Positions 44,379 through 53,325 of a DNA stretch of 64,000 bases are shown piece by piece (position 1 is the first letter of the stretch; each line of letters begins with the position of its first letter). The DNA comes from Nitrobium sp046350935 (GTDB taxonomy: Bacteria > Nitrospirota > Thermodesulfovibrionia > Thermodesulfovibrionales > Dissulfurispiraceae), in NCBI GenBank assembly GCA_046350935.1, contig JAXLZK010000017.1, positions 1 to 64,000 of the forward strand, read 5' to 3'. A program made the position numbers and the translations under genes. The notes below the pieces were generated by a model that worked only from the letters and a program-made list of their open reading frames with translations, did no database searches and was not told the origin of the DNA.

Positions 44379-45850
44379 CAGCTCCGGCCGCGGCCGGAAA
44401 GCCCGGAAACGTCGTCCCGGCGGTCCCGGACGACCTCTCCCCTGCTGCCGTCGGGAGAGTACACCACCTTTTCCACCTGTCCGTCCTCCCTTTCGACGTA
44501 TACAGCATTCCGCTCTTCCAGGCGCGGAAAGTACCTGCCCCCGATATCCTCATACAGATCGACCCGGAAGAGGGGAGCCCCGTCGCCCTCTTTCCCGCTC
44601 AGGGGAATGCCGAGCACCCCGTCCTTCCTGTAGACCGTATACCTTCCCCCTTCATGCCGGTATCCTGCGTAATACCGCCCCGCCTCCTTGTGGTAGATGT
44701 CCGCATCGAGCGGACAGAGCCGGTCTCCCACCTTCTCGTAGAAAGCATCTCCCTTGATCATGAAGTATTTTCCGGCCCTGCTCAGGACCCACTCCGATGT
44801 CATCCGGTCCGGGCTGTGGGTCAGGATCGTTTTTTCGCGGGAGAGGACCGCGCTGCCCAGCTTCCGGTAGTCGGTATGCACCACGCTGTTCCGTATCGCG
44901 ATGTCGTGGATCACCACTGCGCCGTCGAAGGCGCAGACCGCGTCCCGGTACCGCTCCTCGCTCCAGGTGCGCTCGATATAGTCGTTGATGTCGCCGTACA
45001 GGACGGCGGCGGCCTCGAAGTCCCGCACCGCCATGCCGTGGCGGGGAATTCTTTTTTCCGAGCAGAGCCGTTTCCAGAGCTCCCTGTCGTTGACCGTATC
45101 CGAGCTGAAAATCACGGACTCCTTTTCCGTCTGCACTTTGATGCCGATGCCGGGCACTCCATGCCAGACAGGCGCCTTGACCGCCTCGATGGTGAACCCC
45201 TCCTCCTCGTCGCAAAAGCGGTTCTTCTCCGGCTCGTAAAAAACCTCCGCGGCATAGGAATAGAAGCTCTCCGGCTCGACCCATTCCCCGTAGTCCGGGT
45301 CCCTGAAGAGCAGCCTCGGCCTCTTTGTCGCGGTGCTGATGACGATCTTCGCCCTGTCGGGTCCGAGCGCCCTCCCCTCCCTGTCCAGGACGTAGAGGCC
45401 CGTCTTCCCCGCTCCCTCGTCCCGGGAGGCAATCCGGTAGCGCGCGCGGGGGCCGACAGGCCGGTAGTCGATGTATTCCTCGTAGGCGATATCCACCACT
45501 CTCTCCGAGTCGGCGGACAGGCTCTTCTCGAGGGCGGGGCCTGAGGACCTCACCAGTTCGTCGTTGATATCCTCACTGGTAAGGAGGACGACCCGGTGGT
45601 CGATGTCGGGGGCATACCTGTTGAAAAGGGCGAAATCGGTAAACCACCTCTTGTGGTCGTCGTGGCAATGGGTGATCACCATTCCCTTTATCCCGCCGAG
45701 TCCGAACCCCCCGATCTGCTGGAAGAGGGGAGAGCCGCAATCGATGAGATAGCTGGAGCGTCCGACGACGACCTGGTACCCGATGCTTTTCCCCATGCGG
45801 GAGAAGGGGCCGTAATCGCCGAGGATGCGTACGAGAATCCCCTCAGCCAT
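44378..45850 (-). CDS. Metallo-beta-lactamase-fold protein with long C-terminal extension
   Basis: The 490-aa protein has the MBL motif 1 HCHDDH in GMVITHCHDDHKRWF, an upstream SSYLIDCGSPLFQQ Asp-Cys-Gly strand, and IFSSDTVND and VVIHDIAIRNS segments that may hold later metal ligands. Residues about 370-490 form an extra beta-rich domain with repeated YxxxGxRYxxxY patterns. There is no signal peptide. It is encoded directly upstream of the two CHASE2 cyclases with 1-nt overlap. Hydrolysis of a cyclic nucleotide or phosphodiester is possible; the substrate is unknown. Confidence 0.7.
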   Translation of the reverse strand: MAEGILVRILGDYGPFSRMGKSIGYQVVVGRSSYLIDCGSPLFQQIGGFGLGGIKGMVITHCHDDHKRWFTDFALFNRYAPDIDHRVVLLTSEDINDELVRSSGPALEKSLSADSERVVDIAYEEYIDYRPVGPRARYRIASRDEGAGKTGLYVLDREGRALGPDRAKIVISTATKRPRLLFRDPDYGEWVEPESFYSYAAEVFYEPEKNRFCDEEEGFTIEAVKAPVWHGVPGIGIKVQTEKESVIFSSDTVNDRELWKRLCSEKRIPRHGMAVRDFEAAAVLYGDINDYIERTWSEERYRDAVCAFDGAVVIHDIAIRNSVVHTDYRKLGSAVLSREKTILTHSPDRMTSEWVLSRAGKYFMIKGDAFYEKVGDRLCPLDADIYHKEAGRYYAGYRHEGGRYTVYRKDGVLGIPLSGKEGDGAPLFRVDLYEDIGGRYFPRLEERNAVYVEREDGQVEKVVYSPDGSRGEVVRDRRDDVSGLSGRGRS

Positions 45851-45903
45851 CGGACCGCCTGCCGGACACACCACAAAGCGGCCCGCCGGACCGCGCGCGA
45901 GCC

Positions 45904-46434
45904 CTATTTTCCTTTCTTCGCATCATACGCACCGATCACTCTCGACGTGATGTCCACCGTGTCGGTGAAATGGACGATCCCGGCGGCATTCCTCTCGAAC
46001 ACGAGAGTGTATTGCTCTCTCTTCGCCAGCTCCCTGATGATCGTGTTGATCTCGTTCAGCACCTTTTGCGTCAGCTCCTTGTCCTTCTTCTGCAGCTCCA
46101 GGTCCAGGTCCTCCTTGAGCCTCTTGAGGTCCCGCATCGTGGTGGCAAGCCTGTCTTCCAGCTCTTTTCTCTCTGCAGGGGGAAGCTTCTGGCTCTCCAC
46201 CTGCTGCAGCCTCTCTTCCATCCTCCGCACCGCTCCCTGCTGCTCCTGGAAGAGCTTTCCCTTCGCGTCGAGCTCGCTGCCGAGCTTCTGCCGGTATGCG
46301 GCGATGGTCTTCGACTCATGCATGATCTTCTGTATATCGAAGACCCCGATTTTCAGGGTCTCCGCTCCGGGCTGCGCCGCTGCAAGCAGCACGAAAGCCC
46401 CGAGGGCGCACACCATGATAAAAAATCTTTTCAT
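45904..46434 (-). CDS. OmpH/Skp-like periplasmic chaperone
   Basis: The 176-aa protein has a signal peptide (MKRFFIMVCALGAFVLLAAAQPGAE). The OmpH/Skp opening IGVFDIQKIMHESKTI is followed by a long Lys/Glu/Gln coiled coil (residues about 45-140), then the closing FTDTVDITSRVIGAYD strand. It binds unfolded outer-membrane or exported proteins in the periplasm. It is encoded between the giant FecR proteins and the cyclase genes rather than next to bamA, so it may be dedicated to this locus. ATG follows GAGAGGAGGAAGTGA. Confidence 0.82.
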   Translation of the reverse strand: MKRFFIMVCALGAFVLLAAAQPGAETLKIGVFDIQKIMHESKTIAAYRQKLGSELDAKGKLFQEQQGAVRRMEERLQQVESQKLPPAERKELEDRLATTMRDLKRLKEDLDLELQKKDKELTQKVLNEINTIIRELAKREQYTLVFERNAAGIVHFTDTVDITSRVIGAYDAKKGK

Positions 46435-46721
46435 TCACTTCCTCCTCTCATGAATCATAAAAACCACGTATCCGAAGCCCCCCGGGGCAATCGCATCATA
46501 CTACCCGGTCAGTGGGTATCTCCTTGCGATTGCTTCGCTCCGCTCGCAATGACAGAAGGGAAAGAGCTCGCAAGGACAGAAGGGAGAGGGCCGCATTGGC
46601 AGAAAAAAGGGGTCACAATGACAGGGGAGTGATCCCTCTCTTTTCTGTTTCTCTTCTGTTTCTCTCTGCCTCACTCTGCCTTATGCTGCCTCACTCTGCC
46701 TCTCTCCTGACTTTGTCTCCC
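46435..46721. repeat. Intergenic repeats (hairpin element and pyrimidine-rich tandem repeat)
   Basis: No gene is seen. TTGCGATTGCTTCGCTCCGC followed by TCGCAATGACA (46524-46554) is a dispersed-repeat-like hairpin (TTGCGA/TCGCAA). From about 46635 to 46710 there is an imperfect CTGCCTCACT / CTGTTTCTCT tandem repeat on the plus strand. These separate the OmpH-like gene from the upstream FecR gene. Confidence 0.5.
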
Positions 46722-49700
46722 TCATTTCACCACTCCCGCGGCGGTGCCGCCGGTGAGAGCCCCTGCCCCGTACGAGCCGGCGGCAGCGCCCTTGATCTGG
46801 GTGATGCTCGATCCGTTCATGGGGCAGCCGGCGCACGAAAAGGTGTAGGGGCCTGGATTGCCGGCGCTGTTGCCCACCGACGCCATCCATTTTCCGCCCG
46901 ACCATGCGCTGACGGAAAAGTCCAGCTCCACTCCGTTGCCCAGCAGGGTGACCGTCCTCCCCGCAAATGAAGAGGCCCCTGTGTAGGAAGAGCCGTTAAG
47001 GTCGTTCGTCGCCCATATACTGGGAGTGCCGCCGCTCGCTGAGGAGAAGAAGATGACGTTGTTCATGGCGATGCTCAGCGTCTCGGAGCCCGCAGCCCAG
47101 GAGCCTGACCCGCTCAGGGTGGCCCGGCCCACTTCGAAAGCGGGGATCTGCAGCTTCTTGAGGGCGTCGGCCTCCGAGCCCGTGGCCATGGTGACAAACT
47201 TGTCCGTGTCGATGGACACGCCCATGCCGAGGGCCTGCCAGGTGTAGGCAGAAGGGTTGAATGTCCCGATGGTCTCGCCGATGGAGATAAACGTCCGGGG
47301 GGTCGCCGAGATATCCGCGCCATACCCGGTTATGGACCCCTTCAGCGAGTTGTTGTCGTTGTTCGAGGTGATGTCGATCTCCATCCTGGTGATCGACACC
47401 CCCGGGCTCTCCATCCCCAGCGACAGCGACCAGGAGGAGCTTGTCGGCGCCGCATAGGTGCCGTAGAGGTCGGCCTGCCAGATACCCCAGTCCTGCCCGT
47501 TAAGCGAGGCCGATTTGTAGCGGGAGTAATCCTTGTCCACATAGATATTCCCGGCGGTGTACGTACTGGTCATCGCGCTGCTCGGGGCCCATCCGAGGTA
47601 GTCAGTGGGGGAGAAGCCTAGTATCTGTTCGGCGGTGGTGGCCGCATTCCCCCAGAGGTAATCGACGGAGGTGTTCGCCGTGATCTCGAACCGGTTCGTG
47701 CTCCCGTTGAACGCAACGGTGTAGGTGTGTGCGGGGTTCGGGTCAGCGGCATCCAGCGCAGCGGCTACCGTCGTTGCAAGGGCAGCGTAGGTATAGGTCC
47801 CCGGGGGGATGGTGGCGGTATAGGGAGTGCTGTCCGCGTTGAACCGGATCGTATCGTTCACCCCGGTGACGACGGCAATAGAACTCACCGTACTGAACGT
47901 GCCCGAGCCGAGCTGCCCGATGGGGGTCGGACCGGTCGTAACGATATTTCCGGGATTGTACAGCTGCGTTGCGGTGATTCCGGGAGATGAGGAGAACACG
48001 CTGAGGTCGACCGGAAACTCGATGCTCCATTCTCCGTTTTCGCCGGCTTCTCCCGTTTTCGTGGTGGTGAGAGAGCTTCCTTTCATGATCCCCGCATTGC
48101 CCGAAGGATCGATGAAGAGGGCATAGAGCATGCCGCTCATCGTGCTTTTCCCGTTCAGACCGACAGTCCCCTGGGAGCCCCCCAGATACCCGAAATACGA
48201 GCCGTGCAGGGTATTGGTGTCGTCTTCAGAGGTCGTTTTGCGGTTCGAGGAGTCGAGGTAGTTGTAGGGTTCCACCTCCTGGTACCAGGTATGGGAGACA
48301 CCGAGGTTGGAGAGGGTATGGTACCCCAGGATCTTCGCCTCGCTTCCCGCCCAGGGATCGAGCATGCCGAGGGCGCCGTAGAGGAAGCCGCCGTCCCCGG
48401 AGGTGAGGGTGCCGTTCCAGTATTTCACGACGTTCGTGTTGATCGCGCTGATCGCGTCCATTTTATTAGCCGTGCCCGCCGCGGTCCCGTCGAAACTCCC
48501 GCCGTCGTAGCTCCCGGCGGCAACCCCTTCCAGGAAGCCCTGGAAAATGCCGTCGATGCCCCCCAGCAGCTCCAGTTCTCCCATCCAGGAGTCCCCTTCC
48601 CACCGGGCAATGTCAAGGTACCCGAAGAGGGTGGCTGAGGAGGGGACGGAACTGTTGGATATCCAGGTGCTCCAGGTGGAGCCGACCGTACCGGTCGAGG
48701 TCCCGGTTATGCTCCCGCTCGCCCAGAGGCGGATGCCCGAGGCGTCGGAGAAAAGGGTGATCGGGCTGCTGGAGTTGGTCCCGTCCATATAGGCATACAG
48801 GCTGTCTCCTCCATCGACCCAGCCTCCCCTAAAGCCCGCGATCGTTCCGGCGTTCGTCGTGGCAAACCCGAGCGATGCGTAGGCGGAGGGGTTTGCGAGG
48901 AAGGTGGAGGTTTCGATCCAGGCCCCCGTCGTCAGGATTCCGTAATCGGCGTCGGCGGTCGCGCACTTTTCACCCGCCTCGCATATTCCGTCATTGTCCC
49001 CGCCGGGCTGCCGGTTCACCTCGATGCTGACCGGACCGCCTGAATAGGTATTATAGGAGCCCAGCGCCTCCCCGGCGAGAAGCATCGTCGTCCCGGCAGA
49101 CCAGTCCGCAACCGCACCGTAGGCCCTTCCCCGGATATCGTCGCCATGCCACTTTTCGGTAACGCCGTCCCCGTAAATCCGCGTCACGCTCAGGTAATCG
49201 GGCTTGGTGTCCGCCACCAGCGGCGCCACGTCCCAGGCGCTCTCCGAACCCAGCATCCATCTGCTGTTCGACCCGATAAGAGAGGTATCGAAGGAGCCGA
49301 AGGACTCCATCTGCCAGATGCCGAAGCTGCTGTATTTCGTCGCGCTGGTGTCCTGCAGATAGCTGAACCTCATGAGAGTGCCGGTGTTGTAAAATTCCTC
49401 CTTCTTGCCCAGGCCGGGATCGTACGCGCCCCCGGAACTGTCGCCGGAGAATTCCCAGTCCTTCACCACCGGTCCGGTCGCCGTGAAGATGTTCGCCGAG
49501 GGCAGGTCGTTCGCCGGATTGGTGACCGACCAATCGATGGTCGAGGGGGCGGTGAAGGAAGTGTTCCCCAGGACCTGGACGCGCTCCAACGAGCCTTCGG
49601 CATACCACATGCCGGAATCCTCGTAGAGGTCCCCCGTGTTCCCGCCCTGCCCGAAGGAGCCCTTCAGGATGCCCGCCTTCCCCGAGGGATCGACGTAGAG

Positions 49701-52700
49701 GGCGTAGAGTACTCCCTGCGTTTCGTCGCCGGAGGTGATGCCGCTCGCATAGCCGTAGTAGGCCCCGGAGTCGTACGTCGTATCGTGATTTGTTGTATAG
49801 TTGTGCGATGTAACGGGATTCTCCCACCCCCAGTGATAATTCATCGTCGAAAAATTCGTATCCAACGACGGCGCATAGGTGCCGATCATCACGAAAGGCG
49901 TGGAGCTCCCGCTCCAGAGGGATGCGGTGCCCCCCAGGTAGGCTTCGAGGGTGCCCTCGGGAGTGGGGGCGGTGTAGTTCGTCAAGGACGGGTTCGTGCT
50001 GTACCGGTCGCGGAACATCAGCCCGCCCGTTATTCCGCTAAAAAAGGCAAGGGATGCCTCCTCAAGGCCCGACCCGGTGTCGGTAAACGTATACGGGCCG
50101 CTTCCGGTGACACCGGCGCTGCCTGTCCCGCTTCCGAGGACATAATGGGTAAGATAATGGAAATCCGACGACCCGGAGGAGAGGAGGGAATCGACCCAGT
50201 AGATGCCCCCCGGAACGCTCCCGCCGGCAGTGACCTGCCATACGGGAGACAGGGAACCGGCGCCCGAAAGGGTCAGGGACCAGCCGCCCCAGTTTGCGTC
50301 AAGGATTCCCGAAACATTTCCGCTCGACACGGACCCGCTCACCCCGGATCCGGCGGCGCTCCCCGTGAGGGAGTACTGGTGAAGGGTAAAGGAATCGCTG
50401 CCGGAATCGGAGTTGCCCGCCTCATCAGTCAACCCATAGGTAAGCGTATAGCTGCCCGCGGTCAGCCCCGTAAAGGTGAAGCTCCCGCTCGTGCCCGCCC
50501 CTGAAGAGCTCACCGGCCCCGACAGGCTATAGGTGTACGCTGCCGCCTCGTTGCTGCTCAGGGCGATGTTCACGGTAGTCGTCGCCCCCCCTGTCGGAGA
50601 AGCGCCGGCCGTCTTCGCCGCCACCACCGGGGCCGTGTAGTCCGTCGTCCAGGCATAGCTTTCCGGTGCGGAGGTGTTGCCCGCTTCATCAGTTGCTGTT
50701 ACGATAAAAGTATGCGGCCCCTCGCTGAGCCCGCTCAGACTCCCCGAAGAGACCGGACTGCCGTCCAGTGTATAGCCGTACGTCACGCCCGTTTCGGTGC
50801 TCGCGGCGCTGAAGCTCGCCGTGTTCGCATTCGTCAGCGAAGACGGCTTTCCCGTGAGCGAGACGGTAGGGGCCGTGTAGTCCGTGGTCCAGGTGTAGCG
50901 AAGCGGAGAGGAGGTGTTGCCCGCCCCATCCTTCGCCGTGATCTCTATCGTATGCTGCCCCTCGGAGAGGTTGCCGAGCCCTGAGGAGTCTACCTTCACC
51001 CCGTCCAGTGTATAGCTGTACGTTACCCCTGTCTCGGTGCTGTTTACCGGGAAGTCCGCACTCCGGGAATTCGTGACGCCCTTGGCGGGTCCCGACAGGG
51101 AGATCACCGGGGCCGTGTAGTCCGTGGTCCAGGTGTACGTCTGGCTGCCGGCGTTTCCCGCAGGGTCCGTCACCGTTGCCGTAAAGGTATGCGGCCCCTC
51201 GGAGAGGTTGCTCAGGACAGGTGAGGAGACAGACTTGTCGTCAAGGGTATACGCAGCGCTCGTCCCCTGCTCCTGCACCGTGACCGTGAAGCTCGCACTC
51301 TTCGAGTTGGTCACGGACCCCGGCCCCCCCGTCACACTCACCACAGGGGCAACGGTATCCACTGTCCAGGAGTACTGTTGTGTCGTTATATTGCCCGCTA
51401 GATCCGTCGCGGTCACTTCAAAAGTATGCTGCCCCTCGGAGAGGTTGCTCAGGCTTGACGACGGGACGGCAGCCCCGTCGAGCGTATAGGAATAGCTCAC
51501 TCCCTCCTCTTTATTCGTCACCGTGAAGGCGAGGGTCGCATCCTTCTTATTCGTCAGGCTGCCGGGAACTCCCGATGCGGACAGGGAGGGAGCAGTGGTA
51601 TCCACTGTCCAGAAATATGTCTGTGTTGTTGTATTCCCTGCAAGGTCTGTCGCAATCACTTCAAAGGTGTGCTTCCCGTCGGAGAGGTTGCTCAGGCTTG
51701 ACGACGGGACAACAGCCCCATCGAGCGTATACGTGATGCCTGTCCCCTGCTCCTGGCTCGTGACACTGAAATGTGCAGTGCTTGCATTCGTCACCGATGT
51801 CGGTCCGCCGGCGAGCGTTACGGAAGGCGCCGTGTAGTCTGTTGTCCACGTATAGCTTGCCGTGCCGGAGGTTTTCCCATCCGAAACCGCAGCAGTGAAA
51901 ATATGCGGCCCCTCGGTGAGATTGCTGAAGACCGTCGAGGAGACCGTTACGCCGTCCAGCGTATAGGTATACTGCGCGTCACTCTTGTTGCTCGTAACGG
52001 TGAAGCTCGCGCTGCTCTGGCTGGTCACCACATTGAGTCCCGGCCCGCCTGATAGGGATACCGTAACAGGTTCTGATGCCGGTACGCCCGGATTATCAGT
52101 TATCGGTATCTGTAGAGAATAATTCGTAGGGTTCCCGGGGTTGCTCGTGGGCGCAGGGAGGGAATCGTTCCCTGTCAGCCCTGTGAGAGTGGAGGAAGGG
52201 GACAGCAGGGTCGACTCCGGAGAGGCTATGCCGGAAGGGGGTGCCAGGAAGCCCGGAGCAGGGGGAGCGCTCTGCGGCGCTCCGATATCTGCCGCCGGGG
52301 GCTTTCCGTCGGCCCTCCCCTGCTCGCCTGCGCTCCTGCCCTTCTCGCCTGTCATGTCCCTGGACTTGTCCCCAGGCTTGTCGTCGCTCCTTCCCTGTTC
52401 AGGAGATCTTTCCCCGGGCCGGTCCTCTTCGGCCTTTTCCTTGTCCCTGTCCTTCGGCGCCACGTCCCTTTCGAATCTCTTGATGTCAGCCTCGGCCACC
52501 GCCCGCGGCGGCTGCGGAGCATTCTTCGGCAGGATGGTGGTCACCGTCCCCGCGGGCACGTTCACCACCATCTTCGGCAGCGCAGGGTTATAGGCATAGA
52601 CCGTCCCCTCCCTCACCAATACCCCCGTCACGTTCCGGTTATGGTAGACGAAGAAGTCGGTGCCCCGCACCCCTGCCACTGCATTGGGCGTGTGCACCTC

Positions 52701-52781
52701 AAACCGGTTCCCCTCTTTAAGCCCCACCTTCTTCGCCATGTCCTTGTTCACCACCGCCTGCAGCTTCCCACGGGGCAGCAT
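46722..52781 (-). CDS. Giant FecR-domain exported protein, main part (after frameshift)
   Basis: These about 2019 residues continue the N-terminal fragment at 52748-53134 in another frame. They begin within the FecR domain (GNRFEVHTPNAVAGVRGTDFFVYHNRNVTGV), then a charged Asp/Glu/Lys/Pro linker. Seven Ig-like repeats of about 80 aa follow (about residues 230-800), each with LSNLSEGxHTF, AGN and WTTDYTAP. The rest is a tandem of large modules holding ALYVDPSGKAGILKGSF-like cores. No membrane anchor is seen at the C-terminus (GGTAAGVVK). It is probably a surface or secreted adhesin-like protein linked to the CHASE2 cyclases by operon context. Confidence 0.75.
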   Translation of the reverse strand: MLPRGKLQAVVNKDMAKKVGLKEGNRFEVHTPNAVAGVRGTDFFVYHNRNVTGVLVREGTVYAYNPALPKMVVNVPAGTVTTILPKNAPQPPRAVAEADIKRFERDVAPKDRDKEKAEEDRPGERSPEQGRSDDKPGDKSRDMTGEKGRSAGEQGRADGKPPAADIGAPQSAPPAPGFLAPPSGIASPESTLLSPSSTLTGLTGNDSLPAPTSNPGNPTNYSLQIPITDNPGVPASEPVTVSLSGGPGLNVVTSQSSASFTVTSNKSDAQYTYTLDGVTVSSTVFSNLTEGPHIFTAAVSDGKTSGTASYTWTTDYTAPSVTLAGGPTSVTNASTAHFSVTSQEQGTGITYTLDGAVVPSSSLSNLSDGKHTFEVIATDLAGNTTTQTYFWTVDTTAPSLSASGVPGSLTNKKDATLAFTVTNKEEGVSYSYTLDGAAVPSSSLSNLSEGQHTFEVTATDLAGNITTQQYSWTVDTVAPVVSVTGGPGSVTNSKSASFTVTVQEQGTSAAYTLDDKSVSSPVLSNLSEGPHTFTATVTDPAGNAGSQTYTWTTDYTAPVISLSGPAKGVTNSRSADFPVNSTETGVTYSYTLDGVKVDSSGLGNLSEGQHTIEITAKDGAGNTSSPLRYTWTTDYTAPTVSLTGKPSSLTNANTASFSAASTETGVTYGYTLDGSPVSSGSLSGLSEGPHTFIVTATDEAGNTSAPESYAWTTDYTAPVVAAKTAGASPTGGATTTVNIALSSNEAAAYTYSLSGPVSSSGAGTSGSFTFTGLTAGSYTLTYGLTDEAGNSDSGSDSFTLHQYSLTGSAAGSGVSGSVSSGNVSGILDANWGGWSLTLSGAGSLSPVWQVTAGGSVPGGIYWVDSLLSSGSSDFHYLTHYVLGSGTGSAGVTGSGPYTFTDTGSGLEEASLAFFSGITGGLMFRDRYSTNPSLTNYTAPTPEGTLEAYLGGTASLWSGSSTPFVMIGTYAPSLDTNFSTMNYHWGWENPVTSHNYTTNHDTTYDSGAYYGYASGITSGDETQGVLYALYVDPSGKAGILKGSFGQGGNTGDLYEDSGMWYAEGSLERVQVLGNTSFTAPSTIDWSVTNPANDLPSANIFTATGPVVKDWEFSGDSSGGAYDPGLGKKEEFYNTGTLMRFSYLQDTSATKYSSFGIWQMESFGSFDTSLIGSNSRWMLGSESAWDVAPLVADTKPDYLSVTRIYGDGVTEKWHGDDIRGRAYGAVADWSAGTTMLLAGEALGSYNTYSGGPVSIEVNRQPGGDNDGICEAGEKCATADADYGILTTGAWIETSTFLANPSAYASLGFATTNAGTIAGFRGGWVDGGDSLYAYMDGTNSSSPITLFSDASGIRLWASGSITGTSTGTVGSTWSTWISNSSVPSSATLFGYLDIARWEGDSWMGELELLGGIDGIFQGFLEGVAAGSYDGGSFDGTAAGTANKMDAISAINTNVVKYWNGTLTSGDGGFLYGALGMLDPWAGSEAKILGYHTLSNLGVSHTWYQEVEPYNYLDSSNRKTTSEDDTNTLHGSYFGYLGGSQGTVGLNGKSTMSGMLYALFIDPSGNAGIMKGSSLTTTKTGEAGENGEWSIEFPVDLSVFSSSPGITATQLYNPGNIVTTGPTPIGQLGSGTFSTVSSIAVVTGVNDTIRFNADSTPYTATIPPGTYTYAALATTVAAALDAADPNPAHTYTVAFNGSTNRFEITANTSVDYLWGNAATTAEQILGFSPTDYLGWAPSSAMTSTYTAGNIYVDKDYSRYKSASLNGQDWGIWQADLYGTYAAPTSSSWSLSLGMESPGVSITRMEIDITSNNDNNSLKGSITGYGADISATPRTFISIGETIGTFNPSAYTWQALGMGVSIDTDKFVTMATGSEADALKKLQIPAFEVGRATLSGSGSWAAGSETLSIAMNNVIFFSSASGGTPSIWATNDLNGSSYTGASSFAGRTVTLLGNGVELDFSVSAWSGGKWMASVGNSAGNPGPYTFSCAGCPMNGSSITQIKGAAAGSYGAGALTGGTAAGVVK
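50400..52080 (-). repeat. Seven Ig-like coding repeats, about 240-bp period
   Basis: The WTTDYTAP/WTVDTTAP-coding segment recurs near 50635, 50872, 51112, 51352, 51595 and 51832, about 240 bp apart, with high DNA similarity between neighbours. Units are about 80 residues. Such arrays expand and contract by recombination and may be misassembled in drafts. Confidence 0.75.
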
Positions 52782-53134
52782 GATCGTCCCCTTGCCCCTC
52801 CTCCGTACTCGCTGATATCTATCCTGCTTTGGGGTGCCACCCTGAGCACGGTGCCGTCCTCAAAGACGATCTCCACCCGCGCGTCGCTCTTCGTCCTCAC
52901 CACATCCCCCACCGAGACGCTGTCCCCCGCCTTCAACGCCACCGCCGGAAGCGCTCCCCCACGGAGAACGTCCACACTCCCCTCCACCGCGGTGATCTTC
53001 CCCACTCCCTCCCCTGCCGCTGCGCTCACTGCATTATGGAGCAGCAGGAAAAAGAGCAGCCAGGAAAGATAAAAAAAGAGCTGAGGGACGCTCTTCGCTC
53101 CCGGTCCCCCTTTATGCAAACAGAGTGCTTCCAT
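52748..53134 (-). pseudogene. 5' fragment of the giant FecR gene (signal peptide plus FecR start; frameshifted)
   Basis: ATG 53134 follows GGGGAGGAACG. The fragment encodes a signal-type hydrophobic segment (LFFYLSWLLFFLLLHNAVSAAAG) and the FecR beginning VEGSVDVLRGGALPAVALKAGDSVSVGDVVRTKSDARVEI to RIDISEY. After that the frame shifts. Alignment with the paralogue at 53326-57426 shows 14 nt instead of 15 between GAGTA and GGGGACGATCA (about 52795-52810), a 1-nt deletion in a G-rich run. The downstream 2019 codons are intact, so this is either a sequencing error or a recent mutation. Confidence 0.8.
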
Positions 53135-53325
53135 CGTTCCTCCCCTCGAAAACGTCGCCCGGCTTTTGCCGCCGAATTGGGTGAATTCTATCTCCATTCA
53201 CTTTTATTGGTCAAGGGATTTTTCACGGTGGGAAGGGGCTTTTTTTCAAGAGAGGCGGGCACGGCTCTCCGCCCCCTGTTCGGACCGGATCCTCCGAGAG
53301 GGCGTCCGGCCCGAACAGGAAGACC

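Noticed and set aside
50400..52080. Regular about 240-bp repeats considered as CRISPR or satellite
   Set aside because: They are coding Ig-like repeats in frame; unit length and divergence do not fit CRISPR direct repeats and spacers.
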